A DNA stretch of 22,500 nucleotides from Chara braunii (taxonomy: Eukaryota; Streptophyta; Charophyceae; Charales; Characeae). The translations under genes and the position numbers were made by a program. The stretch is taken from the NCBI GenBank assembly GCA_003427395.1, contig BFEA01000381.1, forward strand, positions 1,148,950-1,171,449. Direction: 5' to 3'. Positions 1 through 8,043 of this stretch are shown here, piece after piece. The first letter of the stretch is position 1; every line of letters begins with the position of its first letter. Below the pieces are notes generated by a model that was given only the letters and a program-made list of their open reading frames with translations, made no database searches and had not been told where the DNA came from.

Positions 1-325
1 TAAGTGCCGTGGGCCTACCCCCGCTACCTGCGTGTTAACCCCCCCTGCAACCCTTCAAAGTCACGGCCACAGGTAAGTACCGGCCCTGCGGGGCCTTGCA
101 ACCAACAGGTACCCTTACGGGTCACACACACACTCAACCGTCAAGCACTCAGACAGGCAAGCAAACGAGCAGGCATGCACACACACACACAGACTTGGAA
201 AACACAGCAGAATGCGGGAATCACGGCAAGGCATTCATTCCAGTGGCAAATCCCAGAAATCAGCAGTGTTCTCAGTCTGTGCTTTGGCGGGTTATTACAA
301 TACCCCCTCATCTCAGGACTATTCT
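1..325. other. Unassigned sequence at window edge
   Basis: No gene is recognised here. There is a short CA-rich tract at about 176-192. The open frame that later becomes the chromodomain runs back to 212, but residues before about 326 do not resemble the end of a retroelement integrase, so a junction or decayed sequence lies between 212 and 326. Confidence 0.4.
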
Positions 326-601
326 GTTTTTCATGCGTCTAAGTTGTTACCTTATGTAGAAGGAGATGAATTCCCCCATAGACCATCTATGATACCGCCA
401 GATATGGATGGTGGATATGAAATGGACCGAATTATAGAACAAGGATTCTTCTCTACAGGTGCACGAGGACGACCCCAGAAGCAATTCAAGGTTCGTTTTA
501 AAAGTCAGAGCCCATCTGAGGACAGATGGTTTAGTAAAAGAGAACTCCTTGAATCTGCTCCTGATATTGTCTCTGCTTATGAACGTGGGTTGAAGTCTTA
601 A
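326..601 (+). pseudogene. Chromovirus (Ty3/gypsy) polyprotein C-terminus with chromodomain, partial
   Basis: Partial reading frame ending in a stop codon at 599-601. Seen: it opens with VFHASKLLPY, the pattern found at the end of gypsy integrases just before the C-terminal tail. A proline-rich linker follows, then a chromodomain-like stretch beginning GGYEMDRIIEQ and ending RWFSKRELLESAPDIVSAYE. Known: chromoviruses carry a chromodomain at the end of integrase that tethers integration to marked chromatin. The canonical WKGY-type core is replaced here by KQFKVRFKSQS, so histone-mark binding residues are divergent. Protease, RT, RNase H and the integrase core are absent, so this is only the 3' remnant of an element lying to the left of the window or truncated. 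The downstream region looks like its LTR. Confidence 0.65.
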
Positions 602-1660
602 ATATTTCTGCGATGGAACTCGAAATTTGGGTCGGCAAGAATGCAGTAACCCTGTTCAACAGCAGACCGGGGCTCAGAACTTTGCCCCCGGTAAGACACA
701 GACTCAGTTGTCTGTGCTGGGCTACGTGACCGAGACATGCCCAGCCTGAGTCTGTCAAGGAGGCTGTGTGACCAAACGCAGCACAAGGGAAATTCAACAG
801 TCAAAGACAACTGTAGAGTCGAAGGTACCGCACCCAGGCCTATGGTCGGATACATTCACTTGTTGTGTGCAGGTACCCAGACAGCATTCAGGGCGGGAGG
901 AATACAGTTTCTGGCCAATCTGGGCCCTCCTTCACATTGAGATCTGGATGGTGCACGACTTCAGCACCCGGGGTCCAGACCCCGCATCCACGCTATTTAA
1001 GAGTTGACTTCCTGGCTGGAGAACATTGAGTCTTGCGTGAATGCTGACTTCACGCGTGGACTTGACGCNGTTGCTATGATGCGACATTGNGACATTGGCT
1101 TGACNCNAGCTATATGCTGGCAAAGGAGGACNGCAAGGCGCTGCTGGCTGGCAAGGTGCTGGNTGGCGATGGTCTTCTGGGCATGCTGANGTGGCAGCTG
1201 CCACGNGCCGTTGCTGATGTGGCCGCTGCCACCTGTATACGTGGCGGGCTGCGAGATTGATGAGGCTGTTCTGATTCTTCGTCACTTCGGAAGGGGATCA
1301 AGACTGTGGTTATCGAGGATACNTACCTGGTTGATGACGATACTCTCNATTTGCTGATGTAGACAGATTGACGTGCCACGTGGCACCTTGAGGAAGAACT
1401 TCAGACATTGTATTCAGTCTATTGATTGATGAGGTGGCGAGGAGGAGGAGGAACCCGGAGTAGAAGTGGGTTGTTGTCTTCTTCTCTCTCCTTTGTCTAT
1501 TCTCCCTCTCTCCTCCTTCGTCTGTGTATGATTCTCACCTCATTCTATCATCACACACATTACGATTGTTTGTCATTCATCAGCAGATCTATAATCATAT
1601 GGACTGGTAATGTTGACGAGTATCATCACGTCTGGGCTCATTGCAGTTTTCTCTTTCTTA
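602..1660 (+). mobile_element. Probable LTR region of the chromovirus
   Basis: About 1 kb without a credible gene directly after the chromodomain stop. It has a TATA-like box (TATTTAA, 994-1000) and, further down, a pyrimidine-rich leader (about 1465-1560). A purine run AAGGAGG followed by CTGTGTGACC at about 755-770 could be the polypurine tract and LTR start, but the LTR ends were not fixed. Ten isolated N bases lie at 1069, 1090, 1105, 1107, 1132, 1163, 1190, 1206, 1323 and 1348. Confidence 0.45.
994..1000 (+). promoter_or_regulatory. TATA-like box in the LTR region
   Basis: TATTTAA in a GC-richer setting, followed by a purine/pyrimidine-patterned leader. This is the expected place for an LTR core promoter. 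No transcription start can be confirmed. Confidence 0.35.
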
Positions 1661-1664
1661 AAAA

Positions 1665-1760
1665 TAACAAAAAATGTCGAAATCCAAAAACAAAATATGG
1701 GTTTGTAGAGATTTTCAAACCCTACAACCCTACTTTTCATTTTTTTATTTCTTTTTGGGC
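1665..1760 (-). repeat. Small hairpin repeat, family J copy 1
   Basis: AT-rich flanks surround imperfect inverted arms (GGGTTTGTAG ... CCCTACAACC). Read on the minus strand, it matches the hairpin repeat at 22029-22110: TTGTAGGGTTTG, a short spacer, the inverted arm, then an A/T tract ending ACATTTTTTGTTA. The arms are decayed compared with copy 2. Confidence 0.5.
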
Positions 1761-2243
1761 CCATTTTCCTGGGAAGTAAACATACTGTAAGTTTCACAGA
1801 GTGCGCGCGGTCAGTGGCCCCGCTGTCACGACCGCAGGGGATACATAGCGAGGAAGGGCAAGGTCGGTAGCCCGTCAGCTGTTATTTGGTATAAAGCCAA
1901 AATGGGTGCAATGGTGAAACAAGCAAAGGTGACAAAGCAGCCAATCTGTAAGGCCGGTGAGAGGGTGGGCAAGCTCCAGCGGCCTAGGCTTGGTAACCTC
2001 ACGTTTTTTAAGTTTGGTCAGCACTTGAGAAGATCTACTCTCAGGGACAGGCCAGCATTATGTGGTTACAGTCGCTACTGGTCACAGCCTCGGCCTTCTG
2101 GTTGAAGTCCAAGCGTAGCAACCAGAACAACCGAAAGGTAACAACACAACCAATACACAAAATTGAGTAAAAGGAGCTGCATTGAACTAGTAGCGGAGCC
2201 GATCAGCTCCAAGATGCAGCAAACCGAGAGAAGATCTGTGTTC
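1761..2243. other. Unassigned intergenic sequence
   Basis: No open frame with recognisable similarity, no RNA gene and no obvious inverted repeat was found in these roughly 480 bases. Confidence 0.4.

Positions 2244-2333
<90 letters not shown>
2244..2333. repeat. Compound microsatellite (TG)n(GA)n
   Basis: TG repeats at 2244-2299 with one interruption (GC at 2269-2270), passing directly into GA repeats at 2299-2333. Confidence 0.95.
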
Positions 2334-2334
<1 letters not shown>

Positions 2335-2529
2335 AACGGGACATAATAAATGTTCTACGTACATGAATGGCGGAAACATAAAATGAAAAGTATAAACCAG
2401 AGCACGTTGCCTCTCTCTCAATTGAAACGTCGGCAACACGGCTACTTTTCACTTATTTTACTATTGCCCCTATCTTGTTGAAGCTAAGCCCCTCTCAGCC
2501 TCCTTCCTACCCAGCCTCGACCCAGCAAC

Positions 2530-2533
<4 letters not shown>

Positions 2534-2569
<36 letters not shown>
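2534..2569. repeat. (TC)n microsatellite
   Basis: Eighteen uninterrupted TC units about 200 bases from the compound TG/GA tract. Confidence 0.95.
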
Positions 2570-2571
<2 letters not shown>

Positions 2572-3071
2572 CCCATCTAGGAACAAACAAGCGTCCCATT
2601 TTCGTTTCAAATCATTCCGATATTACGAATTTTACATATGTGCCTATGTTCTATGTACCTAACCACCTCTTTATACCCGTATATGTCTATCTGTCTACTT
2701 TGACTATCGATCCATTTTATCAAAATCATTCGCTTTACTCCAATCGTGGCACGACCTCGCGGTGCTTGAGACAGAAGCAGCTTACCGCCTCCCTGCGAGT
2801 CTACCAAAACTTCAAACGCCGGGCCCGACATCGACTGCCCGCCTCGCTGTGCCTTAGGCTAGTCGAAATATGAAATGCTTGTTGGACCGGGCAACGCCGG
2901 GCCCGCGCAAACTACTCCGAACGAAAAGGGGAAAAAAACTACCAAACTCTCGAACCAAATATACATAAAATTTGATAAAAAGCATCGTCGAAATACTTGA
3001 ATTCATCGCTCTAGCTGTTTAGACAAAGAAAAAAGGTAGACCCTCTAAATCGATCCAGTATTTTCGTCAAT
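2570..3071 (-). other. 3' flank of glutamine synthetase
   Basis: No other gene is seen. It probably holds the 3' UTR of the minus-strand gene. No canonical AATAAA was found just downstream of the stop, so the poly(A) site is undefined. The string CGCCGGGCCCG occurs twice (near 2817 and 2894). Confidence 0.4.
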
Positions 3072-4139
3072 CTATGGCTTCCAGAGCGTGGTGGTGTCGA
3101 AGACGAGGGAGGTGACGACGTACGGGTCCATGTTGGACGCCGGGCGACGGTCCTCCATGTACCCCTTCTTCTTCGCCTCCGTGTCTCTTCCGATCCTCAC
3201 GGACGTCCCTCTGCTCGCAACGGCCCACGAGAACCGGTCCATGCTGGCCGTCTCGTGGCGGCCCGTGAGCCGCCGCTCGTTGCCCTCGCCGTACGCCTTG
3301 ATGTGTTCCTTGTGCCTCAGCTCCAGATTCTTCACGCCCTCCATGATCACCTCCCATCCGCCGTCCTCCCTCATCGCCTTGGTGCTGAAGTTGCAGTGGC
3401 ACCCGGCACCATTCCAGTCGCCTTGCACGGGCTTCGGGTCCAGGGACAGAATCACCCCCTCCATCTCAGTAATCCGCTCCAGCAAGTACCGCGCCACCCA
3501 CAGCTCGTCGCCTGCTGCGATGCCGACGGCCGGCCCCACCTGGAACTCCCACTGCCCGGGCATCACCTCGCCGTTGGTCCCGCTGATCGTGATGCCGGCG
3601 TACACGCAGGCCTTGTAGTGGGCGTCCACGATGCGCCTCCCCCACGCCTTGTCAGCACCCACGCCGCAGTAGTACGGCCCCTGCGCGCCAGGGTAGCCAT
3701 TCACGGGCCAGCCCAGCGGCCACTTGTGCTCCTTCTCCAGCAAAGTGTACTCCTGCTCCAGTCCGAACCACGGCTCCGTCTCAAGCGCCTGCTGGAACAG
3801 CTTGTTGGCAGCGTAGCGAGTGTTGGTGGGGATGGGCTCGCCCTGAGGAGTGTAGCAGTCGCACATGACAAGGATGTTGTCGCCGCCTCTGAAGGGATCC
3901 CTGAAGATGGCCTGCGGATAGAGAATCACCTCGCTGTCCTCGCCGGGAGCCTGGCCCGTGCTGGAGCCATCGTAGTTCCACTTGGGAAGCTCAGACACCG
4001 ACTTGACGGGACCAGGCAGGGTGCGGGGCTTGCTCCTGAGGTCAAGACCACTCCCTCCCACCCAGATGTACTCCGCAATGATGCGCTTCTCGTCCGCAGG
4101 CATCTCCAGCCTCAAGAGGTCCTCTACGGTCGCCGCCAT
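3072..4139 (-). CDS. Glutamine synthetase, cytosolic GS1 type, intronless
   Basis: Joins ammonium to glutamate using ATP to make glutamine, the central entry point of nitrogen assimilation. The 355-residue frame is complete and matches the usual length of eukaryotic (type II) cytosolic GS. Seen in order: N-terminal beta-grasp part with [14 protein letters not shown] (residues 32-45); [21 protein letters not shown] region (55-75) with D57; the metal-ligand loop GLEQEY (126-131); [11 protein letters not shown] (193-203); NGAGCHCN with H248; the ATP/phosphate-binding [12 protein letters not shown] (287-298); [12 protein letters not shown] (329-340); terminal LWKP. No transit peptide precedes the conserved start and no plastid-type C-terminal extension follows, so a cytosolic enzyme is inferred. 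The start ATG has A at -3 and G at +4. Land-plant GS1 genes normally have many introns; this frame has none. The coding sequence is GC-rich compared with the flanks. Confidence 0.97.
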   Translation of the reverse strand: MAATVEDLLRLEMPADEKRIIAEYIWVGGSGLDLRSKPRTLPGPVKSVSELPKWNYDGSSTGQAPGEDSEVILYPQAIFRDPFRGGDNILVMCDCYTPQGEPIPTNTRYAANKLFQQALETEPWFGLEQEYTLLEKEHKWPLGWPVNGYPGAQGPYYCGVGADKAWGRRIVDAHYKACVYAGITISGTNGEVMPGQWEFQVGPAVGIAAGDELWVARYLLERITEMEGVILSLDPKPVQGDWNGAGCHCNFSTKAMREDGGWEVIMEGVKNLELRHKEHIKAYGEGNERRLTGRHETASMDRFSWAVASRGTSVRIGRDTEAKKKGYMEDRRPASNMDPYVVTSLVFDTTTLWKP

Positions 4140-4400
4140 CGTCCACAGTCTCCTGGTTCTTACTCTTCGTCTGCTTCGCCCTGGATGCGAAGCTGCTCTT
4201 CCCGATCACACCGCCCTCGTGCTGCTGCTGGAACGCCGGCGATGGCGGCTTGATAGGCGGGAGGGAGATGAGTCCCAATAACCCGCTTATTCGGAGCAAC
4301 AGTAAAAGTTTCCACGGCTGCGCTGGACTGGTGAGCCTGCGCCTCGCGGGGGACTATATGCACTCGCAACCCTTGTCGCGATGATTCCGAGGTACGGTAG
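4140..4400 (-). promoter_or_regulatory. 5' UTR and probable core promoter of glutamine synthetase
   Basis: On the minus strand a TATA-like CATATAG lies at 4354-4360 in GC-rich sequence, about 215 bases before the start codon. This would give a 5' UTR of roughly 185 bases if unspliced. No other gene is seen in this interval. The family D repeat begins immediately upstream at about 4405. Confidence 0.4.
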
Positions 4401-4407
4401 TGGAGAG

Positions 4408-4528
4408 GGGCCTCGCCCCACCACTCTCGTCATGCACAAAACACACAATTATGGCGGTGCACCTTTTCACATTCTAGCCGAAGATTCGTTCTCGTTTTGC
4501 ACTCTTCGAGAGTGGTGGAGCGAGGCCC
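4408..4528. mobile_element. Short inverted-repeat element D1
   Basis: A 121-bp element with terminal inverted repeats. The left end is GGGCCTCGCCCCACCACTC and the right end, reversed, is GGGCCTCGCTCCACCACTC; both continue into TCG. The interior (GTGCACC...TTCTAGCCGAAGATTCGTTCTCG) matches D2 in inverted orientation. No direct 3-bp duplication is seen; the flanks are GAG and CTC, which extend the inverted repeat. It lies just upstream of the glutamine synthetase promoter. Confidence 0.8.
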
Positions 4529-4686
4529 CTCGCCCCGCTTCCGGGCGGAAGCAGGGGAAAAAGCTCCAGGGCTCCACGACAAGTATCTGTATCTGGACGG
4601 CCGGACGGATGGGATGCATTTGGACAGGTAGTCGAACAAATTTGAATGAATTGGACCGCCACGTGGTTGTATGACTCCCGTGAGTG

Positions 4687-4814
4687 TGAGGGCATCGCCA
4701 CACCACTCTCGAAATGTGCAAAATGAGAATGAAATTCGAGCTAGAATATGGCCAGATGCACCCGCTACACTTTTGTCTTTTTCACATTCCGAGAGTAGTG
4801 TGACGAGGCCCTGA
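4687..4814. mobile_element. Short inverted-repeat element D2 with TGA target duplication
   Basis: The element proper is 4690-4811 (122 bp), flanked by TGA at 4687-4689 and 4812-4814. The left end is GGGCATCGCCACACCACTCT. The right end reversed is GGGCCTCGTCACACTACTCT. It is homologous to D1 in opposite orientation. A 3-bp T-N-A duplication plus GGG-starting inverted repeats fits a non-autonomous PIF/Harbinger-like element (inference from family rules). Confidence 0.85.
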
Positions 4815-5034
4815 GGGGTGTCGGCAAATGGTAACTCCAGCACACTGGGAGAGCGGTGAAATCTTGCCCACGCATGCGGTGGAATCTTGCCACACTGCTG
4901 AAGAAAACATTTACGAGCGCATCTTTCCAGGGAAGGCGCCAGAATACATCATTTTACTTTTGTTTATAGTAAAGGCTGCGTAGCTCCGCCGTGTCCGGAG
5001 TGGGCGCACTTTTCGTTTGTCGTTTCGTGGCTCC
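4815..5034. other. Unassigned sequence between D elements
   Basis: No gene was recognised. Some fragments resemble parts of family D, but no complete element can be drawn. Confidence 0.3.
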
Positions 5035-5129
5035 CGTCTTGACAAAAATCATGGCGGTGTATCTTTCGGTGTTCTAGCGGACGATTCACTCTCGTTTTGC
5101 ACATTTCGAGAGTGGTGGAGCGAGGCGCC
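5035..5129. mobile_element. Element D3, left end decayed
   Basis: Has the D interior (ATCATGGCGGTGTATCTTT, GTTCTAGCGGACGATTCACT) and a good right end (TCGAGAGTGGTGGAGCGAGG, then CGCC). The left terminal repeat is not recognisable. Same orientation as D1. Confidence 0.65.
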
Positions 5130-5159
5130 TTATCGCGGCGTAGGGTTAGCTTGTATATT

Positions 5160-5205
5160 CATAATCAGGGTGCGTTGTGTTCGGGGCAAGACGGTAGTAT
5201 GGCCA
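5160..5205 (+). repeat. Repeat K, copy 1
   Basis: Contains CAGGGTGCGTTGTGTTCGGG followed by GCAAGACGGTAGTATGG. Related copies occur at 19913-19963 (minus) and 19999-20038 (plus). Nature unknown; it may be an element terminus. Confidence 0.5.
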
Positions 5206-5545
5206 GGATTGACAGAGAGCAGAGAATCTGCTAATAATACTGATGATGACTTTCCTGAATCTGTATCCGACCCGAATTATGCTCACTCGTCGGCCGAGGG
5301 TATTGTGGACAGGGCTCCTGAATGATTAACTGTCGCGCTTGGATACACCAGACCCTAATTACATTCACATGTCAGCCGAAAATGTCCCTAATGGTACTGT
5401 CGTTCCCCGAACACAACGAGCCCTGATAATGCGGCTGGCCCCGCTCTAGCCAAATGTGATCATTTATCATTTACTACGTTTGCAGCCACGGAGGCCGGGA
5501 ATCCTCCACAAACAACCCCTGAGGTCTGGGGCCATTACCCAGCTT
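5206..5545 (+). pseudogene. Coding-like remnant with a degenerate 27-residue repeat
   Basis: The translation in one frame contains ESVSDPNYAHSSAEGIVDRA (from about 5257). A second frame 82 bases later contains LDTPDPNYIHMSAENVPNGT (from about 5339). The shared pattern DPNYxHxSAE suggests a tandem repeat unit in a former coding sequence, broken by a 1-base shift and a stop. No family recognised. It ends before the H element at 5549. Confidence 0.35.
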
Positions 5546-5732
5546 TTAGGGCCTAGTTGCACCACTCGCCATCCGTCACATTTCGTGGCGGATGCGTGGA
5601 GAGTGAAAAAACTGAGGGCATACACACACGGGGACCAAAAGTCTCAAAAATTTGAGGCATTTGGTCCCCACGGGCGGACCTCGTCCAGAAAGCGCGACCC
5701 TGACACTTCGCATTCACGGAAAGTGCTCCCTG

Positions 5733-6147
5733 TCAGGGCCTCGCCACACCACTCTTGAAAGGGCATTTTCAAGAGTTGGACGCGTAGCCACACAGCCACT
5801 TGAGAGTTGTAGCCCGAAAACTCTTTCGAGAGTTGTCAGAACCTCGTTTCAAGAGTAGCACTCGAAACTCGGAAACGGCCAGCCTGCAGCACTGCTCTTT
5901 TCAAGCGTCCTCCCGAGGGCACTCGAAGGGCCCTTGATTTTCAAGAGGTGTCAGGCCGTTATCCTGACGCCATTCAGAAAAAACAAAGCTGTACTTCTGT
6001 CGTTTTTCATCGTTTGTCCAACACCATTGCCCTTTCGAGAGTGCTGTGTGGCGAGGGGCCCGAAACTCTTGAAAGCCCAACTCTTGAGAACGTCTGACAG
6101 CTCTTGAAAAATTTCCCCGTTTCATGAGTGGTGTGGCGAGGCCCTCA
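5733..6147. mobile_element. Element A1 (CTCTTGA family) with TCA target duplication
   Basis: Element 5736-6144 (409 bp), flanked by TCA at 5733-5735 and 6145-6147. The terminal repeats agree over the first 25 bases except one (CTTGAAA versus CATGAAA). The motif CTCTTGA or its reverse TCAAGAG occurs exactly seven times (5752, 5769, 5849, 5941, 6066, 6081, 6101). Inner TIR-like strings GCCACACAGCC and GCTGTGTGGCGAGGGGCCC sit 40-100 bases from the ends. It is homologous to A2 in inverted orientation. It is inserted in G1; G2 shows the empty site with a single TCA (as TGA at 19616-19618). Confidence 0.9.
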
Positions 6148-6221
6148 CACGGGGGAGGACCAAACGAAAAGATGGATTGTTTGAAAACAAAAAAATAACG
6201 CTTGGGCCTTATCTACAAGAC

Positions 6222-6326
6222 TACAACTTAAATGTAGTCCTTCGGGACATCAGTTAAAATTGGAACGATACAGAGAAGATTGGCATGGCCCCCGCGCAAG
6301 GATGACACGCATACAACTTAAATGTA
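6222..6326 (+). pseudogene. U6 snRNA retrocopy with 15-bp target duplication
   Basis: The U6-like part is 6237-6311 (75 bp). It has the 5' stem-loop GTCCTTCGGGAC, then AAAATTGGAACGATACAGAG, GCATGGCCC..GCGCAAGG and ATGACACGCA. The invariant ACAGAGA box is present. The catalytic AGC triad reads GGC (AGATTGGCATGG), and the 3' part after CACGCA is missing. It is flanked by TACAACTTAAATGTA at 6222-6236 and 6312-6326. G2 at 19526-19539 carries one copy of this site (reversed), so the sequence is an insertion. There is no upstream element or TATA at a U6-typical spacing. It is therefore a retropseudogene, most likely mobilised by a LINE. Confidence 0.93.
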
Positions 6327-6406
6327 CCTGGTCGCACTTTCAGTTGTTTGGCGGGCTGTCTACTTCGTCTTTCTAGAAAACAGAAGAAAAAAAAAACGAA
6401 AGGTAA

Positions 6407-6436
6407 TTTGAGACCACCTCCGGAGGTGGTCTCAAA
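6407..6436. repeat. 30-bp perfect palindrome at the core of G1
   Basis: Both halves read TTTGAGACCACCTCC and its exact reverse complement, with no spacer. G2 keeps the palindrome at 19404-19427 with a single change next to the centre. Confidence 0.9.
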
Positions 6437-6838
6437 AAGGGTACGCCCGCGGCCCCGCAGGCCGCTGACAGAAGGGTCACGGTTTGAGGCATTTGGGTAG
6501 CCAGCCTCTCCAGAGTGACCCAAAAAATGACTCAAATTTTGGGATTTTGGTTTTTTTGGTCCTGGTGTGAGTATGCCCTGAGAATCGTGTCGAACTCGAG
6601 GCCTGGTTGCACTTACTCGCCACTACATTTCTCCTACAAAAAAGTTAAAAAGTTTTGTCTAACTGATGTCGACTCGTGAACCCTGCACTCTCCAGAAAGT
6701 TGTTTTTGTGGAGAGGTCCGAGGACCACCCTCCACAAACCACCGTGCACAGGCGGGGAAACCGAATTCACTCTCCACAACTTGTGTCGACGGTGTGGTGA
6801 GCCGTCTGACACATTTTGCATTCGCCAAGTTTGGCGAG

Positions 6839-7242
6839 TAAGGGACTCGCCACACCACTGCCGAAAACTGAATTTTCGACATTTTCTCCTCGCCACACAG
6901 CATGTCGAAATCCGAGATGCAAAACAAATTCAGGAGCTGTCAGCGAAAGGGTTTCGACACCTCCTCTCGAGACGGGCTCGTTTCCCAGCCTGCAACTTGC
7001 ACATTTTCAACAGTCCTCGGATGGGATGTCGAATTCTTGCCCGAATGTCGAAAAAGAGAATGCACCAACGCTTGTCCTATCTTCACCCCAGTTTGTCTCT
7101 TTTGTGCACAGGACGTCTGAGTTCTTCACTTCTATCTGCTGTGTGGCGAAGAGGGGTTTTCTGTCGAAAGAGGGAATGTCGAAAATCTCCTGACATATGT
7201 CGAATTTCGTGATGTTTCGACATTGGTGTGGCAAGGCCCTAA
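6839..7242. mobile_element. Element B1 (TGTCGAA family) with TAA target duplication
   Basis: Element 6842-7239 (398 bp), flanked by TAA at 6839-6841 and 7240-7242. Ends are GGGACTCGCCACACCACTGC and, reversed, GGGCCTTGCCACACCAATGT. The motif TGTCGAA/TTCGACA occurs exactly nine times (6875, 6903, 6953, 7027, 7046, 7162, 7177, 7198, 7216). Inner TIR-like strings CTCGCCACACAGC (about 6889) and CTGTGTGGCGAAG (about 7139). No coding capacity. Homologous to B2 in inverted orientation. The skeleton is shared with A1: GCCACACAG at offset 50, TGTCAG at 96, CCAGCCTGCA at 143. Confidence 0.9.
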
Positions 7243-7398
7243 GTGCAACCAGGCGCCTACTTGCCAAACTTGACGTATGGCGAGTAGTGCAACTAGGCCC
7301 TTAGGCTCAGGACCTCGCCACACCAATGTCGAAACAGCAAAAAATTTGACATATGTCAGAAAATTCTCGACATTCCCTCTTTCGACAGAAAAAACCTC

Positions 7399-7803
7399 TT
7401 AGGGCCTCGCCACACCACTCTTGAAACGGGGAATTATGTCAAGAGCGGTCAGACGCTCTCAAGAGTTGGGTTTTCAAGAGTTTTCGGCCCCTCGCCACAC
7501 AGCACTCTTGGACACAAGATGAAAAAAGACACTCATACAGCTTTGTTTTTTTCGCATGGCTTCAGGATAACTGCCTGACAACTCTTGAAAATAGAAAGTC
7601 CGTCAAGGGTTCAGCCAAGGACGCTTGGAAACGCATGCGTTGCAGGCTGGGGTTTCCAATCTTTCAAGAGCTGCTCTTGAAAGGGTTTCAAGAGCCACTC
7701 AGACAGGCTGACAGCTCTTGACTGCCCCAAGTGTCAAGAGGCTGTGTGGCGATGCAGCAACTCTTGAAAAAGAGTTTTCAAGAGTGGTGTGGCGAGGCCC
7801 TTA
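7399..7803. mobile_element. Element A2 (CTCTTGA family) with TTA target duplication
   Basis: Element 7402-7800 (399 bp), flanked by TTA at 7399-7401 and 7801-7803. Both ends read GGGCCTCGCCACACCACTCT followed by TGAAA, a perfect inverted repeat over that stretch. Twelve exact copies of CTCTTGA/TCAAGAG: 7418, 7439, 7459, 7474, 7582, 7664, 7674, 7688, 7715, 7734, 7761, 7778. Homologous to A1 over the whole length in inverted orientation. It is inserted at the inner TIR-like repeat of B2. Confidence 0.93.
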
Positions 7804-8043
7804 GCCACACACCATGTCGAAGTGAAGAACTCACGAGTCCTATGCATAAAAGAGAGGAACTGGGGTGAAGATAGGACAAGCGTTGGTCCGTTCTCCTTTA
7901 CGAGATTCGGGCAAGAACTCGGCATCCCATCCGAGGACTGTTGAAAATGTCCAAGTTGCAGGCTGGGAAATGAGCTCTTCTCGAGAGGAGGTGTCGAAAC
8001 CCTTTCCCTGACAGCTCCTGAATTTTTTTCGCATCTCGATTTT

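Larger units (their letters stand above)
5613..6581. mobile_element. Inverted-repeat element G1 with TGA target duplication
   Basis: Element 5616-6578, flanked by TGA at 5613-5615 and 6579-6581. Termini are GGGCATACACACACGGGGAC and, reversed right end, GGGCATACTCACACCAGGAC. It contains A1 and the U6 copy; without these and their duplications it is about 460 bp. It matches G2 (19277-19776) in inverted orientation over its length, including a central palindrome. No coding capacity. The 3-bp T-N-A duplication and GGG start fit a PIF/Harbinger-like non-autonomous element. Confidence 0.85.
5546..7303. mobile_element. Inverted-repeat element H1 with TTA target duplication, host of nested insertions
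   Basis: Ends at 5549 (GGGCCTAGTTGCACCACTCG) and 7300 (reversed: GGGCCTAGTTGCACTACTCG), flanked by TTA at 5546-5548 and 7301-7303. TIR-like strings also occur inside: GGCCTGGTTGCACTTACTCG near 6600 and, inverted, CGAGTAA|TAAGTGCAACCAGG around 6837-7252, interrupted by B1. Two elements sit inside: G1 (5616-6578, itself carrying A1 and the U6 copy) and B1 (6842-7239). Without them H1 is roughly 390 bp. No coding capacity. The match of termini, duplications and the coherent nesting supports one element, although the inner repeats could mark a separate, older element. Confidence 0.7.

Noticed and set aside
3255-4253. Long plus-strand open frame opposite glutamine synthetase
   Set aside because: It is the antisense shadow of a GC-rich conserved coding sequence; the minus-strand protein carries every GS motif.
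4042-4369. Upstream frames before glutamine synthetase as an N-terminal extension or transit peptide
   Set aside because: They are in other frames, lack ATG starts, and the GS start has a good context and standard N-terminus.
6237-6311. Functional U6 snRNA gene
   Set aside because: 3' truncated, catalytic AGC changed to GGC, flanked by target duplications and absent from the sister element G2.
5736-8040. CRISPR-like array of short repeats
   Set aside because: Repeats occur on both strands at irregular spacing inside elements with target duplications, in a eukaryotic genome.
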